Shown here: in pieces, positions 1 through 8,556 of the stretch
Position numbering within the stretch: position 1 is the stretch's first letter
Layout: each line of letters opens with the position of its first letter
DNA from: Bacteroidota bacterium
GTDB taxonomy: Bacteria; Bacteroidota; Bacteroidia; Bacteroidales; F082
Reading direction: 5' to 3'
Length of the DNA stretch: 24,516 nt
Assembly (NCBI GenBank): GCA_002686705.1
Contig: NYYH01000005.1
Location: forward strand, 16,105 to 40,620
Program-made: the position numbers and the translations under genes
Notes under the pieces: generated by a model
Told to the model about the DNA's origin: nothing
Databases searched by the model: none
What the model saw: only the letters and a program-made list of their open reading frames with translations

Positions 1-1
1 T

Positions 2-247
2 GAACTCATCCTCAACTCGGTAAGTAAAACCAGATGTGTAGTAACCGCTGAAGAACATCAAATTAACGGTGGGATGGGTGACAGTATTGCTCAGCTATTA
101 TCTAGTAAAATGCCTGTACCTATTGAGTTTGTTGCTGTTATGGATGTTTTTGGTCAAAGTGGAAAACCAGATAAATTAATGAAATATTACGGTCTTGAAA
201 GTTTAAATATTATTGAAGCAGCCAAGAAAGCTATTTCCAGAAAATAA
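2..247 (+). CDS. tkt: Transketolase, C-terminal end (partial, 5' end outside window)
   Basis: Only the last 81 codons are present, read in the frame that begins at base 2 and ends at TAA 245-247. The translation contains TAEEHQINGGMGDSIAQLL and then FVAVMDVFGQSGKPDKL, the characteristic C-terminal transketolase domain (E-H-x-x-x-G-G-h-G-S/D followed by F-G-x-S-G-x-P-x-x-L near the end). Transketolase moves two-carbon ketol units between sugar phosphates in the non-oxidative pentose phosphate pathway using thiamine diphosphate; this domain helps shape the dimer and substrate phosphate site. Some bacteria encode transketolase as two polypeptides, and the fragment cannot distinguish the full-length enzyme from a separate C-terminal subunit. 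A 40-base gap separates it from the next gene on the same strand. Confidence 0.9.
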   Translation, partial: ELILNSVSKTRCVVTAEEHQINGGMGDSIAQLLSSKMPVPIEFVAVMDVFGQSGKPDKLMKYYGLESLNIIEAAKKAISRK

Positions 248-287
248 AGGTATCTTCGCCTTACAATATCATCATTAAATATCCCAG

Positions 288-2234
288 TTGGTTCAAAAAA
301 AAACAATAGCAGTTATTGTAATTATTTGTGCTATGCTAATAAATTCACTGGCATATTCTCAAGTCAACAAGAACAACTGTGATACAGTTAAGATAGTAGC
401 TCCCGCTTACCTGGTTTTAGATGATACTTCCATTAAAGTGTATCATGATAGTACTGCAATTATATGCAATCGGTATATTGTTATAACGAAAAAAAATGGC
501 TATTCACTTTATTCCAAACTTGTTGGAGAATCACAAAAAAGTAACCTTATCGATAAGTTTTTTCAGATGTTAATTGCCTCTAGCACACAAGACACAATGT
601 TAGTTAAAAACGATTTGATTAAAGCTGAAGATGCTTACAACCAGTACTCAGGAAAGATTATAAGGAACATAAGGATTCAGGTTCTGAAACCAATAGGACC
701 GACTATAAGTGATACCAATCTACCCGTTTTCACACGAATGGGTAACGCAATAAATAAGTCTCATTTCAGCACTAATAAAAACGTACTAGAACGCAAATTA
801 CTATTTCATGTAAACGACACAGTAAACCCTTTAGAAATGGTTGAAAACACCAGAAAGCTAGCAGTATTACCTTATTTACAGGATGCTACAATTATTCTTA
901 CTAACGCTAAAGGTGATTCTGTTGATGTACTTGTTCTGGCAAAAGACAAATTTCCTTGGATGCCAGGTTTAGATATTTATGACATTAATCGGATGACAAT
1001 GCATTTGAAAAATGTTAACATTTTTGGGTTAGGCCAATCTTTAGGTGCAGGTATAACTATCGACACAAAAAGTAAACCTGCATTTTATCTATCTGATATA
1101 AATTATTATATCGACAATATGTACAAACAAATCGATGGTGGCATTAATTTTCATGTATCAGAGAATGAAAAAGCATATCAATTGTTGCTCAACAGGGAGT
1201 TAATACCACTAAGCATTCGACTTGCAGGAGGGCTAAATATCGCTCAAATTGAAGAAAACATAGTAATTGACCCTACCGATGTTGACCGAAGCGCATGGTT
1301 TTTTAAATACAGGTATTTTGAGTTGTGGTCATCATATCTTTTCTATGATGATTTAAAAGATCGGAAGCTATTTACTGAAAATACTTATTTTATTCCTGCT
1401 ATTGCTCTCTACAAAAGAGACTATTTGTACCGCCCTTTTGTATCAGTAGATAGTAATAGCATGTTTAATAATTACACTAATCTGCTAGGCAATTTTGCGT
1501 TTGTCAAACAAAATTATTATCGTTCCAATTACGTAAGAGACTTTGGAAAAGCTGAGTACATCCCTTATGGATTTCAGGCTACAATTACAGGTGGGTATTC
1601 TTGGGCTGAATTCATGAATAAACCATACTTAGGTTTTGGGCTAATTGCAACTAAGCACTTTGAAAACTTCGGATATGTTTTTGCAGGCTTTGATATCGGT
1701 TCACATTTTTCTAGTACATTAGAACAGGGAGCCATTAATATCAGTCTCTCCTACCTCACAAGCGTACTTAAAAAAGGAAGATATCGCTATCGTTTGCTTA
1801 CAAATATAAATTATACAGATGGTTTTAACCGTTTTACCAACGATTTGATTTATTTGGGTGAAAAATATGGATTCATTGGCATGAACGACAAAGCATGGTT
1901 CGGTGCACAGCGCATGTTCGTTGAAATGGTTGGCATATCTTACACGCCTTGGTACTTTCTTGGGTTTCGATTTGCAATGTATGGTTTTTGTAGTGCAGGA
2001 TTGCTTGGTAGTGATAGTCATACTGTTTTTCGCAATCAATTACTAAGTTCGGTTGGTGTAGGTGTTTATGTTAAGAACGATTTCTTAGCTTTTAACTCGT
2101 TTCAAGTTCGAGTAGCTTACTTTCCTATAACTCCGAATGGTATCTCACATTTTGGTATTTCGTTCTCAACATTAGATATAATTGATCAACTCAACTTCCT
2201 TAAAACAAAACCACATATTGTTGAGTATAGATAG
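288..2234 (+). CDS. POTRA/beta-barrel outer-membrane protein (BamA/TamA-like surface antigen family)
   Basis: Predicted 648-residue outer-membrane protein. Residues 1-25 form a signal peptide (lysines at 4-5, hydrophobic core, cleavage after AYSQ). Around residues 120-225 lies a region with SGKIIRNIRI, then KLLFHVNDTVNPLEMVENTRKLAVLPYLQDA and a DSVDVLVLAKD strand, which reads like a POTRA domain of Bacteroidota surface-antigen proteins. The rest alternates aromatic and polar residues, consistent with a 16-stranded-type barrel. The start is TTG at 288: a stop lies four codons upstream (276-278), and the first in-frame ATG would remove most of the signal peptide. The family is related to BamA/TamA, but without several POTRA repeats it is unlikely to be the essential BamA; its cargo or partner is unknown. 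It converges on gcvT with an 8-base gap. Confidence 0.72.
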   Translation: MVQKKTIAVIVIICAMLINSLAYSQVNKNNCDTVKIVAPAYLVLDDTSIKVYHDSTAIICNRYIVITKKNGYSLYSKLVGESQKSNLIDKFFQMLIASSTQDTMLVKNDLIKAEDAYNQYSGKIIRNIRIQVLKPIGPTISDTNLPVFTRMGNAINKSHFSTNKNVLERKLLFHVNDTVNPLEMVENTRKLAVLPYLQDATIILTNAKGDSVDVLVLAKDKFPWMPGLDIYDINRMTMHLKNVNIFGLGQSLGAGITIDTKSKPAFYLSDINYYIDNMYKQIDGGINFHVSENEKAYQLLLNRELIPLSIRLAGGLNIAQIEENIVIDPTDVDRSAWFFKYRYFELWSSYLFYDDLKDRKLFTENTYFIPAIALYKRDYLYRPFVSVDSNSMFNNYTNLLGNFAFVKQNYYRSNYVRDFGKAEYIPYGFQATITGGYSWAEFMNKPYLGFGLIATKHFENFGYVFAGFDIGSHFSSTLEQGAINISLSYLTSVLKKGRYRYRLLTNINYTDGFNRFTNDLIYLGEKYGFIGMNDKAWFGAQRMFVEMVGISYTPWYFLGFRFAMYGFCSAGLLGSDSHTVFRNQLLSSVGVGVYVKNDFLAFNSFQVRVAYFPITPNGISHFGISFSTLDIIDQLNFLKTKPHIVEYR

Positions 2235-2242
2235 GATTGTAA

Positions 2243-3331
2243 TTACACCTTGTGAAAAGGTGGTCTTTGTACGACTGCTTTAACAAGCTTATTTCTTACC
2301 TTAATGAATATCTCAGAACCATCTTTCCAATAAGGTTTCGTAATATAAGCCATACCAATACCTTTCTTTATCATTGGTGACATAGTACCTGATGTAACTT
2401 CTCCAATTATATTACCATCAGCATCAGTTACTTCATAATGCTGTCGTGGGATAGCACGATCTACCATTACAAATCCCTTCAACCGTTGTGGAACACCAAC
2501 CTCTTTTTGAGAAGCAAACAATTCTCTATCAATAAAATTATTATCCTCTGTAAATTTTGTTATCCAACCCAACCCGGCAGCTATAGGTGACGTTCTATCG
2601 TTAATGTCATTACCATACAGACAAAAACCAGATTCGAGACGTAATGTATCACGTGCACCGAGCCCAATTGGTTTAATACCAAACTCCTGCCCTGCTTCCA
2701 ATACAGCTTTGTAAATTTTCTCTACATCTCCATTTTGCATATATATTTCGCATCCACCAGAACCTGTGTACCCAGTTGTTGAAAAAATGACATCGTTTAC
2801 ACCTGCAAATTCTAGTACCTTAAAAGTATAATATTCCATATCGATGACGGATTCATCAGTTAACTTCTGCATTACCTTAAGTGCAAGAGGCCCCTGAACT
2901 GCTAACTGACTTATCTTATTTGAAGCATTTGTCAAAACAGCATTGCAATCATTATGACTACTAATGTGCTTCCAGTCTTTTTCAATATTTGAAGCGTTAA
3001 CCACTAATAAGTATTTCTCTTCACTAAATCTATAAACAAGCAAATCATCAACAATTCCTCCCTGTCCGTTAGGAAAACAACTATACTGAACCCTTCCATC
3101 ACTAAGTGCGTTAACATCGTTAGTTGTTACCTTTTGAACAAGTGCTTTAGCATTTGGTCCTTCCACCCAAAACTCACCCATATGTGAAACATCAAAGACC
3201 CCAAGTTTTGTCCTTACTGTCTCGTGTTCAATAACTATACCTTCAAACTGAACAGGCATATCAAAGCCAACAAATTCAACCATTCTAGCGCCCATATCAT
3301 GATGCATATTATTTAAAGCTGTCTTTATCAT
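2243..3331 (-). CDS. gcvT: Aminomethyltransferase, glycine cleavage system T protein
   Basis: This 362-residue protein matches the usual T-protein length. It transfers the methylene group from aminomethyl-lipoyl H protein to tetrahydrofolate, releasing ammonia, in cytoplasmic glycine cleavage. Visible family landmarks are the N-terminal FVGFDMPVQFEG, VFDVSHMGEF near residues 45-54, GGIVDDLLVYR at 91-101 containing the conserved acidic folate-site Asp (D95/D96), TGYTGSGGCEIY in the middle, and a C-terminal barrel with PRQHYEV and GEVTSGTMSP. The ATG at 3331 is followed directly by the expected family N terminus. gcvH and gcvP are not in the window, so the system is dispersed. It is transcribed divergently from the oligopeptidase gene across a 169-base spacer. 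Confidence 0.95.
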   Translation of the reverse strand: MIKTALNNMHHDMGARMVEFVGFDMPVQFEGIVIEHETVRTKLGVFDVSHMGEFWVEGPNAKALVQKVTTNDVNALSDGRVQYSCFPNGQGGIVDDLLVYRFSEEKYLLVVNASNIEKDWKHISSHNDCNAVLTNASNKISQLAVQGPLALKVMQKLTDESVIDMEYYTFKVLEFAGVNDVIFSTTGYTGSGGCEIYMQNGDVEKIYKAVLEAGQEFGIKPIGLGARDTLRLESGFCLYGNDINDRTSPIAAGLGWITKFTEDNNFIDRELFASQKEVGVPQRLKGFVMVDRAIPRQHYEVTDADGNIIGEVTSGTMSPMIKKGIGMAYITKPYWKDGSEIFIKVRNKLVKAVVQRPPFHKV

Positions 3332-3427
3332 TTATAAAGGTTTTAAAAGCCGCGAAATTAATGAAAAAGAAATTATAATACTCATGCGATAGCTAAATCA
3401 GTTAACACAAAAAAAGTTCATTTGCGA

Positions 3428-3459
3428 TTTGTATATTTCAACTAACCTACATACTTTTA
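3428..3459 (+). promoter_or_regulatory. Candidate Bacteroidota-type promoter (-33/-7)
   Basis: TTTG at 3428-3431 is followed after exactly 20 bases by TACTTTTA at 3452-3459, which matches the Bacteroidota primary sigma factor consensus TTTG-N19-21-TAnnTTTG at all but the last base. The start point predicted a few bases downstream leaves a leader of about 35 bases before the ATG at 3501. The same match argues against the upstream in-frame TTG at 3429 as a start codon, because it sits inside the -33 element. Sequence match only. Confidence 0.45.
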
Positions 3460-3500
3460 CCGGCTTGATAAATTTTTTACGCAACCAAAAATTATTAACT

Positions 3501-5630
3501 ATGAAACGAATATTAATATTAGTAACAGCAATAAGTTTTATGCTACTTACTCAGAAATGTCAACAACATAATACAAAAATTGTTTATCCTAAGGCAAATA
3601 AAACTGATAGTGTCGATGTATATTTCGGACACGAAGTGTCTGATCCCTATAGATGGATGGAAGACGACAACTCAGAAGAAACTGCCAAATGGTTAGAAGC
3701 CGAAAACAAAATTACTAACAAATATCTTGCAGATATTCCATTTAGAGGACAGCTTAAGGAGCGATTAACCCATATTTGGAATTACCCTAAATATGGAGTT
3801 CCTTTTAATAAAGGTGATAATTACTTTTTCTTTAAGAATAATGGGATTCAAAATCAGAGCGTACTTTATATTCAAGCCAGTCTTGCTGATGAGCCAAAAG
3901 TATTGCTTGACCCTAATACCTTATCCGAGGATGGAACTGTTGCATTATCATCATTAAGTATTTCAAGAAACGGCGAACTACTTGCTTATGGAATTTCACG
4001 CGGAGGTTCTGATTGGAGTGAGATTTACGTCATGAATATAGAAACAGGTGAAATTTTAAAAGATCATATAAACTGGGTTAAATTCTCAGGAATTAGCTGG
4101 AAAGGTGAAGGATTCTTTTATTCAGCATATGATGAACCACAAGAAGGGGATGAACTTTCAGGTCAAAACCGCTTTCACAAGGTTTACTACCATATTCTTG
4201 GGACCCCTCAAAAACAAGATTTGCTAATTTTTGAAGATAAGGAAAATCCATTAAGGAATTTTTATGGCTACTTAACAGAGGATGAGAGATTTTTAATCGT
4301 TGCCGAAACTGAAAGCACAAGTGGTAATGCATTGTATGCAGCAAAACTTAAGGAGTTAACAGATATTAATTTCACTAAAATTGCAGAAGGATTTGATTAT
4401 GAATATCAGATAATTGATAATATTAATGACGATTTGCTAATGTTAACAAACCATGAAGCACCTAATCAGAAACTAGTGCTTACTCTTTATAATAATGATG
4501 ATCCTGCAAATTGGAAAGTCCTTATTCCTGAAAAGGAAACTGTTCTTAATAATGCATCGTTAGTTGGTGAAATGCTATTTACACAATATTTAAAAGACGC
4601 AAGTAGTAAAGCTTATTTTTACAATCTCGACGGGACATTTGTAAGAGAGTTGGAACTACCTGCAATAGGAACATTATCAGGCTTTAATGGTGAAAAAAAT
4701 AAAAACACAGCCTTTTACGGTTTTACATCATTTACATTCCCTTCTAGTGTTTACAAGTATGATGTAACGGCAGGAGTTTCAGAAGTGATGCATAAATCGG
4801 AAGTTGACTTTGAACCAGAAAATTATGTTACAAACCAGGTATTCTACGAAAGTAAGGACGGCACCAAAATACCTATGTTTATTGTTCATAAAAAGGGAAT
4901 AAAAATGGATGGTAACAATCCAACCATGCTTTACGCATATGGCGGGTTTAACATTAGTCTTACACCAAGTTTCAGTATTAGCCGGTCTGTTTTTATTGAA
5001 CAGGGTGGAATTTATGTGATGGCAAATTTAAGAGGTGGTGGTGAATACGGTGAGAAATGGCATGAAGCAGGAACTCTGTTACAAAAGCAAAATGTTTTCG
5101 ATGATTTTGTTTATGCAGCAAAATATCTCATCAAAAATAATTACACTTCATCTGATAAACTTGCAATAATTGGTGGATCAAATGGAGGGTTACTTGTGGG
5201 AGCTTGTATGACTCAACAACCTGAATTATTTCAAGTTGCTATTCCAATTGTTGGTGTCATGGATATGCTTCGTTACCATAATTTTACTATTGGCTGGGCC
5301 TGGGCTGCAGATTATGGGCGTAGCGATGATAACGAAGAAATGTTTAAATATCTACATGGTTATTCTCCATTACACAATATAAAGAAAGGAGTTGACTACC
5401 CTGCTACACTTGCAATAACAGCTGATCATGATGACCGAGTTGTACCTGCACACACCTTTAAGTTTATGGCTACTCTTCAAGAAGCTAATGGTGGGAAAAA
5501 TCCTATTTTAGTCAGAATCGAAACTAAAGCTGGTCATGGTGCTGGCAAACCCACTGACAAACAAATTAGTGAAGCTGCTGATATGTATGGCTTTATGATG
5601 TATAACCTTGGAATGAAACCTGAGTTTTAG
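3501..5630 (+). CDS. Prolyl oligopeptidase family serine peptidase (S9A), exported
   Basis: From ATG 3501 the product is 709 residues, the normal size for prolyl endopeptidases that cleave short peptides after proline. The N-terminal half forms the seven-bladed propeller gate (starting near VSDPYRWMEDD, residues 50-60) and the C-terminal half is the alpha/beta hydrolase. The catalytic triad is complete: Ser560 in GGSNGG, Asp644 in ADHDDRV and His679 in KAGHGAGK, close to the porcine enzyme's 554/641/680. The frame is open upstream to TTG 3429, but MKRILILV at 3501 begins a clean signal sequence. Cys20 follows that sequence, so it may be a lipoprotein; however Lys at -1 (TQKC) is not a good lipobox, so soluble periplasmic export is equally possible. 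It is followed by a 174-base spacer containing a strong hairpin. Confidence 0.93.
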   Translation: MKRILILVTAISFMLLTQKCQQHNTKIVYPKANKTDSVDVYFGHEVSDPYRWMEDDNSEETAKWLEAENKITNKYLADIPFRGQLKERLTHIWNYPKYGVPFNKGDNYFFFKNNGIQNQSVLYIQASLADEPKVLLDPNTLSEDGTVALSSLSISRNGELLAYGISRGGSDWSEIYVMNIETGEILKDHINWVKFSGISWKGEGFFYSAYDEPQEGDELSGQNRFHKVYYHILGTPQKQDLLIFEDKENPLRNFYGYLTEDERFLIVAETESTSGNALYAAKLKELTDINFTKIAEGFDYEYQIIDNINDDLLMLTNHEAPNQKLVLTLYNNDDPANWKVLIPEKETVLNNASLVGEMLFTQYLKDASSKAYFYNLDGTFVRELELPAIGTLSGFNGEKNKNTAFYGFTSFTFPSSVYKYDVTAGVSEVMHKSEVDFEPENYVTNQVFYESKDGTKIPMFIVHKKGIKMDGNNPTMLYAYGGFNISLTPSFSISRSVFIEQGGIYVMANLRGGGEYGEKWHEAGTLLQKQNVFDDFVYAAKYLIKNNYTSSDKLAIIGGSNGGLLVGACMTQQPELFQVAIPIVGVMDMLRYHNFTIGWAWAADYGRSDDNEEMFKYLHGYSPLHNIKKGVDYPATLAITADHDDRVVPAHTFKFMATLQEANGGKNPILVRIETKAGHGAGKPTDKQISEAADMYGFMMYNLGMKPEF

Positions 5631-5657
5631 AGGAATTATTAATTAATAATAGAATGC

Positions 5658-5707
5658 ATAAATGCTTAAATGATGGAATGATAGAATGTCAACATTTAAG
5701 CATTTAT
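5658..5707. repeat. Perfect 15-bp inverted repeat (hairpin) in the spacer between prolyl oligopeptidase and PiT genes
   Basis: ATAAATGCTTAAATG at 5658-5672 is the exact reverse complement of 5693-5707, with a 20-base loop that itself contains the near-repeat GGAATGAT/AGAATG. The stem starts 28 bases after the peptidase stop. It has no T-run of the intrinsic-terminator kind, although the AT-rich stem could still end or stabilise the upstream transcript. It is followed by TTGAACCTGAAACTTAAC, a simple-looking motif of the kind scattered between genes in Bacteroidota, so the unit may be a dispersed intergenic repeat. Copy number cannot be judged from one window. Confidence 0.6.
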
Positions 5708-5804
5708 TCCTTGAACCTGAAACTTAACAATTTGTTAATATTGTAATCATCCATCCAATTATTAGTTTGTATAATCTTGCAAGATATATTTAAACTAATA
5801 AAAA

Positions 5805-8042
5805 TTGGAAACTGTATATCTAGTAATTGTTGTTGTATTATTCTTATTAGCTGCTTCAGACTTAATTGTAGGTGTAAGTAACGATGCTGTTAACTTCTTA
5901 AATTCGGCAGTTGGATCAAAAGTTGCTTCTTTCAAAGTAATAATGCTTGTTGCTGCAATCGGAATATTGATTGGAGCAGTCTTCTCAAGTGGCATGATGG
6001 AAGTAGCTAGAAAGGGTATTTTTAATCCCGGGCAGTTCTATTTCAGCGAGATAATGATAATTTTCATGGCTGTAATGGTAACGGATGTTCTTTTGCTGGA
6101 TGCATATAATACTTGGGGATTACCTACGTCAACAACCGTTTCTATTGTTTTTGAGTTATTGGGTGCAGCTGTAGGTATGGCTTCTATCAAGCTATTGATT
6201 AGCGATGGTGGTATGACTATTGGCCAGTTTATTAACTCTTCAAAAGCTCTTGCAATTATTTCAGGTATTCTCCTGTCAGTTGGTGTTGCATTTTCAGTTG
6301 GGGCAATAATTCAGTATTTAACCAGGATAGCGTTCTCATTTAATTTTAAAAAACGTATTAAATATATTGGAGCAATTTGGGGTGGAATAGCATTTACTGC
6401 ACTAACTTATTTTATCCTTATAAAAGGTGCCAAGGGTGCTTCTTTTATGTCAGTAGATGCTAAAGAATGGATAAAAGAAAATAGTCTTATTATTATTTTT
6501 TATAGCTTAATTGGCTGGACGATTTTACTTCAATTGCTATATTGGATTTTCCGAATAAATATATTAAAGATTATTGTATTAGTTGGTACGTTTTCGCTTG
6601 CCATGGCATTTGCAGGAAACGATTTGGTAAACTTTATTGGTGTACCTATTGCAGGTTTTAATTCATGGGAGATATTCCAAAACTCGCAGGGTGCGGCTCC
6701 TGATGGATTTTTAATGACCGCTTTGGGAGGTAAAGTACCTACGCCAGAAATATTTTTATTGTTAGCTGGAGGAATAATGGTACTTACACTTTACTTATCA
6801 AAAAAAGCAAGATCAGTGCTTAAAACATCTATTGACCTTAGCCGACAAGATGAAGGTGAAGAAAGGTTTAAAGCAACATGGATTTCCAAAGCACTTGTAC
6901 GCTCCTCCTTGCATGCCTCAAACAACATAAAACGGGCACTTCCGGGTTCATTCGTTGGGATAATTGAAAAGCAGTTCGAGCCTATAAAAGAAAAAAAGAT
7001 AGAGAAGGACCCACCTGCATTCGACCTTATAAGAGCATCAGTAAACCTTACCGTTGCCAGTGTACTCATTGCTTTTGGTACATCTTTAAAATTACCTCTT
7101 TCAACTACATATGTCACATTTATGGTCGCGATGGGTACATCTCTTGCTGATAATGCTTGGGGCAGAGAAAGTGCTGTCTACCGTATTTCAGGAGTAATCG
7201 CAGTTATTGGTGGTTGGTTTTTAACAGCGATTAGTGCCTTCACTGTAGCATTTATAATGGTTTATATATTTAACTATGGTGGATTGTATAGTATTTTTGG
7301 CATGGTAATTATAGTTGGTTATATTCTCTATCGTTCACATATTTACCACAAGAAAACAACAGAAGAAAGTGATGAGGACGCACAAGATGTGCATACTCTG
7401 TCAGAAGAAAATATTGCTGATAAATCGATAAGGACCATTACCAAGAATCTTAAAAAAATAATTGCAGCTTATAGTGCAACAATTGAAGGATTAGAACATG
7501 AAAATATAAAAGAACTGAAAAAAATAAAACGCGAACTAGATTCTACAACCACAAAAACAAAATACCTTAAGGATAATATTAATGTTATTGTTGATAAACT
7601 CCGAGAAGGGTCAGAAGATACCGCATATTACTTTGTTCAGGTACTCGACTTTATGCGTGAAATGTTACATTCAATGACATTTATTAACAATCCCGTATTT
7701 GAGCACGTTGATAACAACCACAAACCACTTACAAAAGAGCAGATTGATGAATTAAAACAGATTAACATAATGTTAACACAATTAATCTCAAAGATTGCAT
7801 CCAGCATTGAATCAGGAGATTATAGTACACAAAATGAAATTCAATCTCTCCTTGTAAGACTAATTGAACAAATTGAAGTTGATAATAAAAAACAGATTAA
7901 GCGTATTAAGAACGCTGTTGTTGGTACAAAGAACAGTATTTTGTTTATGAATATTATAAATGAGAGTAAGCACCTGGCATTGCATGGTGTAAATCTATAC
8001 AAGTCGCAACGGGATTTTGTTGACTACAAAAACATTAAATGA
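5805..8042 (+). CDS. PiT family inorganic phosphate transporter with C-terminal PhoU-like domain
   Basis: This 745-residue inner-membrane protein is predicted to import inorganic phosphate (possibly as a metal-phosphate complex or with a cation). The two PiT half-signatures are present: GVSNDAVNFLNSAVGSK at residues 23-39 and AFAGNDLVNFIGVP around 268-281, each with the conserved GxND/GND core, plus the intervening TSTT loops (LPTSTTVS, LPLSTTY). Hydrophobic segments run to about residue 510. The last ~230 residues are soluble, charged and helical, resembling a PhoU-like regulatory domain, as in other long Bacteroidota PiT proteins. The start is TTG 5805: a TAA at 5799-5801 closes the frame upstream and no ATG occurs before the second membrane segment. 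A weak promoter-like pair (TTG at 5741, TTAGTTTG at 5762, spacing 18) lies upstream. The stop overlaps the next gene's start. Confidence 0.9.
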   Translation: METVYLVIVVVLFLLAASDLIVGVSNDAVNFLNSAVGSKVASFKVIMLVAAIGILIGAVFSSGMMEVARKGIFNPGQFYFSEIMIIFMAVMVTDVLLLDAYNTWGLPTSTTVSIVFELLGAAVGMASIKLLISDGGMTIGQFINSSKALAIISGILLSVGVAFSVGAIIQYLTRIAFSFNFKKRIKYIGAIWGGIAFTALTYFILIKGAKGASFMSVDAKEWIKENSLIIIFYSLIGWTILLQLLYWIFRINILKIIVLVGTFSLAMAFAGNDLVNFIGVPIAGFNSWEIFQNSQGAAPDGFLMTALGGKVPTPEIFLLLAGGIMVLTLYLSKKARSVLKTSIDLSRQDEGEERFKATWISKALVRSSLHASNNIKRALPGSFVGIIEKQFEPIKEKKIEKDPPAFDLIRASVNLTVASVLIAFGTSLKLPLSTTYVTFMVAMGTSLADNAWGRESAVYRISGVIAVIGGWFLTAISAFTVAFIMVYIFNYGGLYSIFGMVIIVGYILYRSHIYHKKTTEESDEDAQDVHTLSEENIADKSIRTITKNLKKIIAAYSATIEGLEHENIKELKKIKRELDSTTTKTKYLKDNINVIVDKLREGSEDTAYYFVQVLDFMREMLHSMTFINNPVFEHVDNNHKPLTKEQIDELKQINIMLTQLISKIASSIESGDYSTQNEIQSLLVRLIEQIEVDNKKQIKRIKNAVVGTKNSILFMNIINESKHLALHGVNLYKSQRDFVDYKNIK

Positions 8043-8509
8043 TTTTCCAGAGATTAAGAATCATAAGCGGAGGGCAGTCAGGTGTTGATCGGGCTGCCCT
8101 TGATTTTGCTCTAAGCTATGGAATACAATGTGGTGGATGGTGCCCTACTGGAAGGTTAGCGGAGGACGGGATTATACCGGATAAATATCCTTTAAAAGAG
8201 TCTATAACCTCAAATTATGAAGAAAGGTCGAAGCTAAATGTTAGGGATAGTGATGGTACAATTATCATTTATGAAAATGAGATGGACAAAGGCACAAAGT
8301 TGACTCTTGATATTGCAACTGGTATGAGTAAACCATTGATGACAATAAATCTTCATGATGAACAAACTTATGTAGAAGGGCAGATTAGAGAATGGTTATC
8401 GAAATATAAAATATCAGTGTTAAATGTTGCAGGGCCACGAGAAAGTTCAAGTCCGGGAATTTATCGACTAACTACTAAATTTCTTGAGAAACTGCAAATA
8501 GAGAATTAG
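8039..8509 (+). CDS. SLOG-superfamily protein, cpYpsA-like ('putative molybdenum carrier')
   Basis: A 156-residue cytoplasmic protein with a Rossmann-like fold. ISGGQSGVDRAALDFA at residues 9-24 is the glycine-rich nucleotide-binding loop, and GGWCPTGRLAEDG at 32-44 is the second hallmark of the family often labelled putative molybdenum carrier; the name rests on plant homologues, and the wider SLOG group is thought to bind nucleotide-derived ligands. A third glycine/proline loop (VAGPRESSSPGI) is near residue 130. The start ATG 8039 overlaps the transporter's TGA as ATGA, so translation is probably coupled and the two products made together. The biochemical role is unknown. Linking it to phosphate uptake is inference from gene coupling only. 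Confidence 0.82.
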   Translation: MIFQRLRIISGGQSGVDRAALDFALSYGIQCGGWCPTGRLAEDGIIPDKYPLKESITSNYEERSKLNVRDSDGTIIIYENEMDKGTKLTLDIATGMSKPLMTINLHDEQTYVEGQIREWLSKYKISVLNVAGPRESSSPGIYRLTTKFLEKLQIEN

Positions 8510-8556
8510 TAATTTGTTAGCTATTTTCTAATTAAATCGCATTTATATTTAACAAT

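Noticed and set aside
1719..2039. Open frames antisense to larger genes (also at 6791-7117, 20788-21099, 23700-23957)
   Set aside because: They lie fully within strongly supported genes on the opposite strand and show no recognisable domain or signal.
2246..2262. Six-base-pair hairpin (CACCTT/AAGGTG) at the tail-to-tail junction of the barrel protein and gcvT
   Set aside because: It lies inside the gcvT coding end, has no T-run on either strand, and a stem this short is expected by chance.
3429..3500. 24-codon N-terminal extension of the prolyl oligopeptidase from TTG 3429
   Set aside because: It would bury the signal sequence, and the TTG sits within the candidate -33 element.
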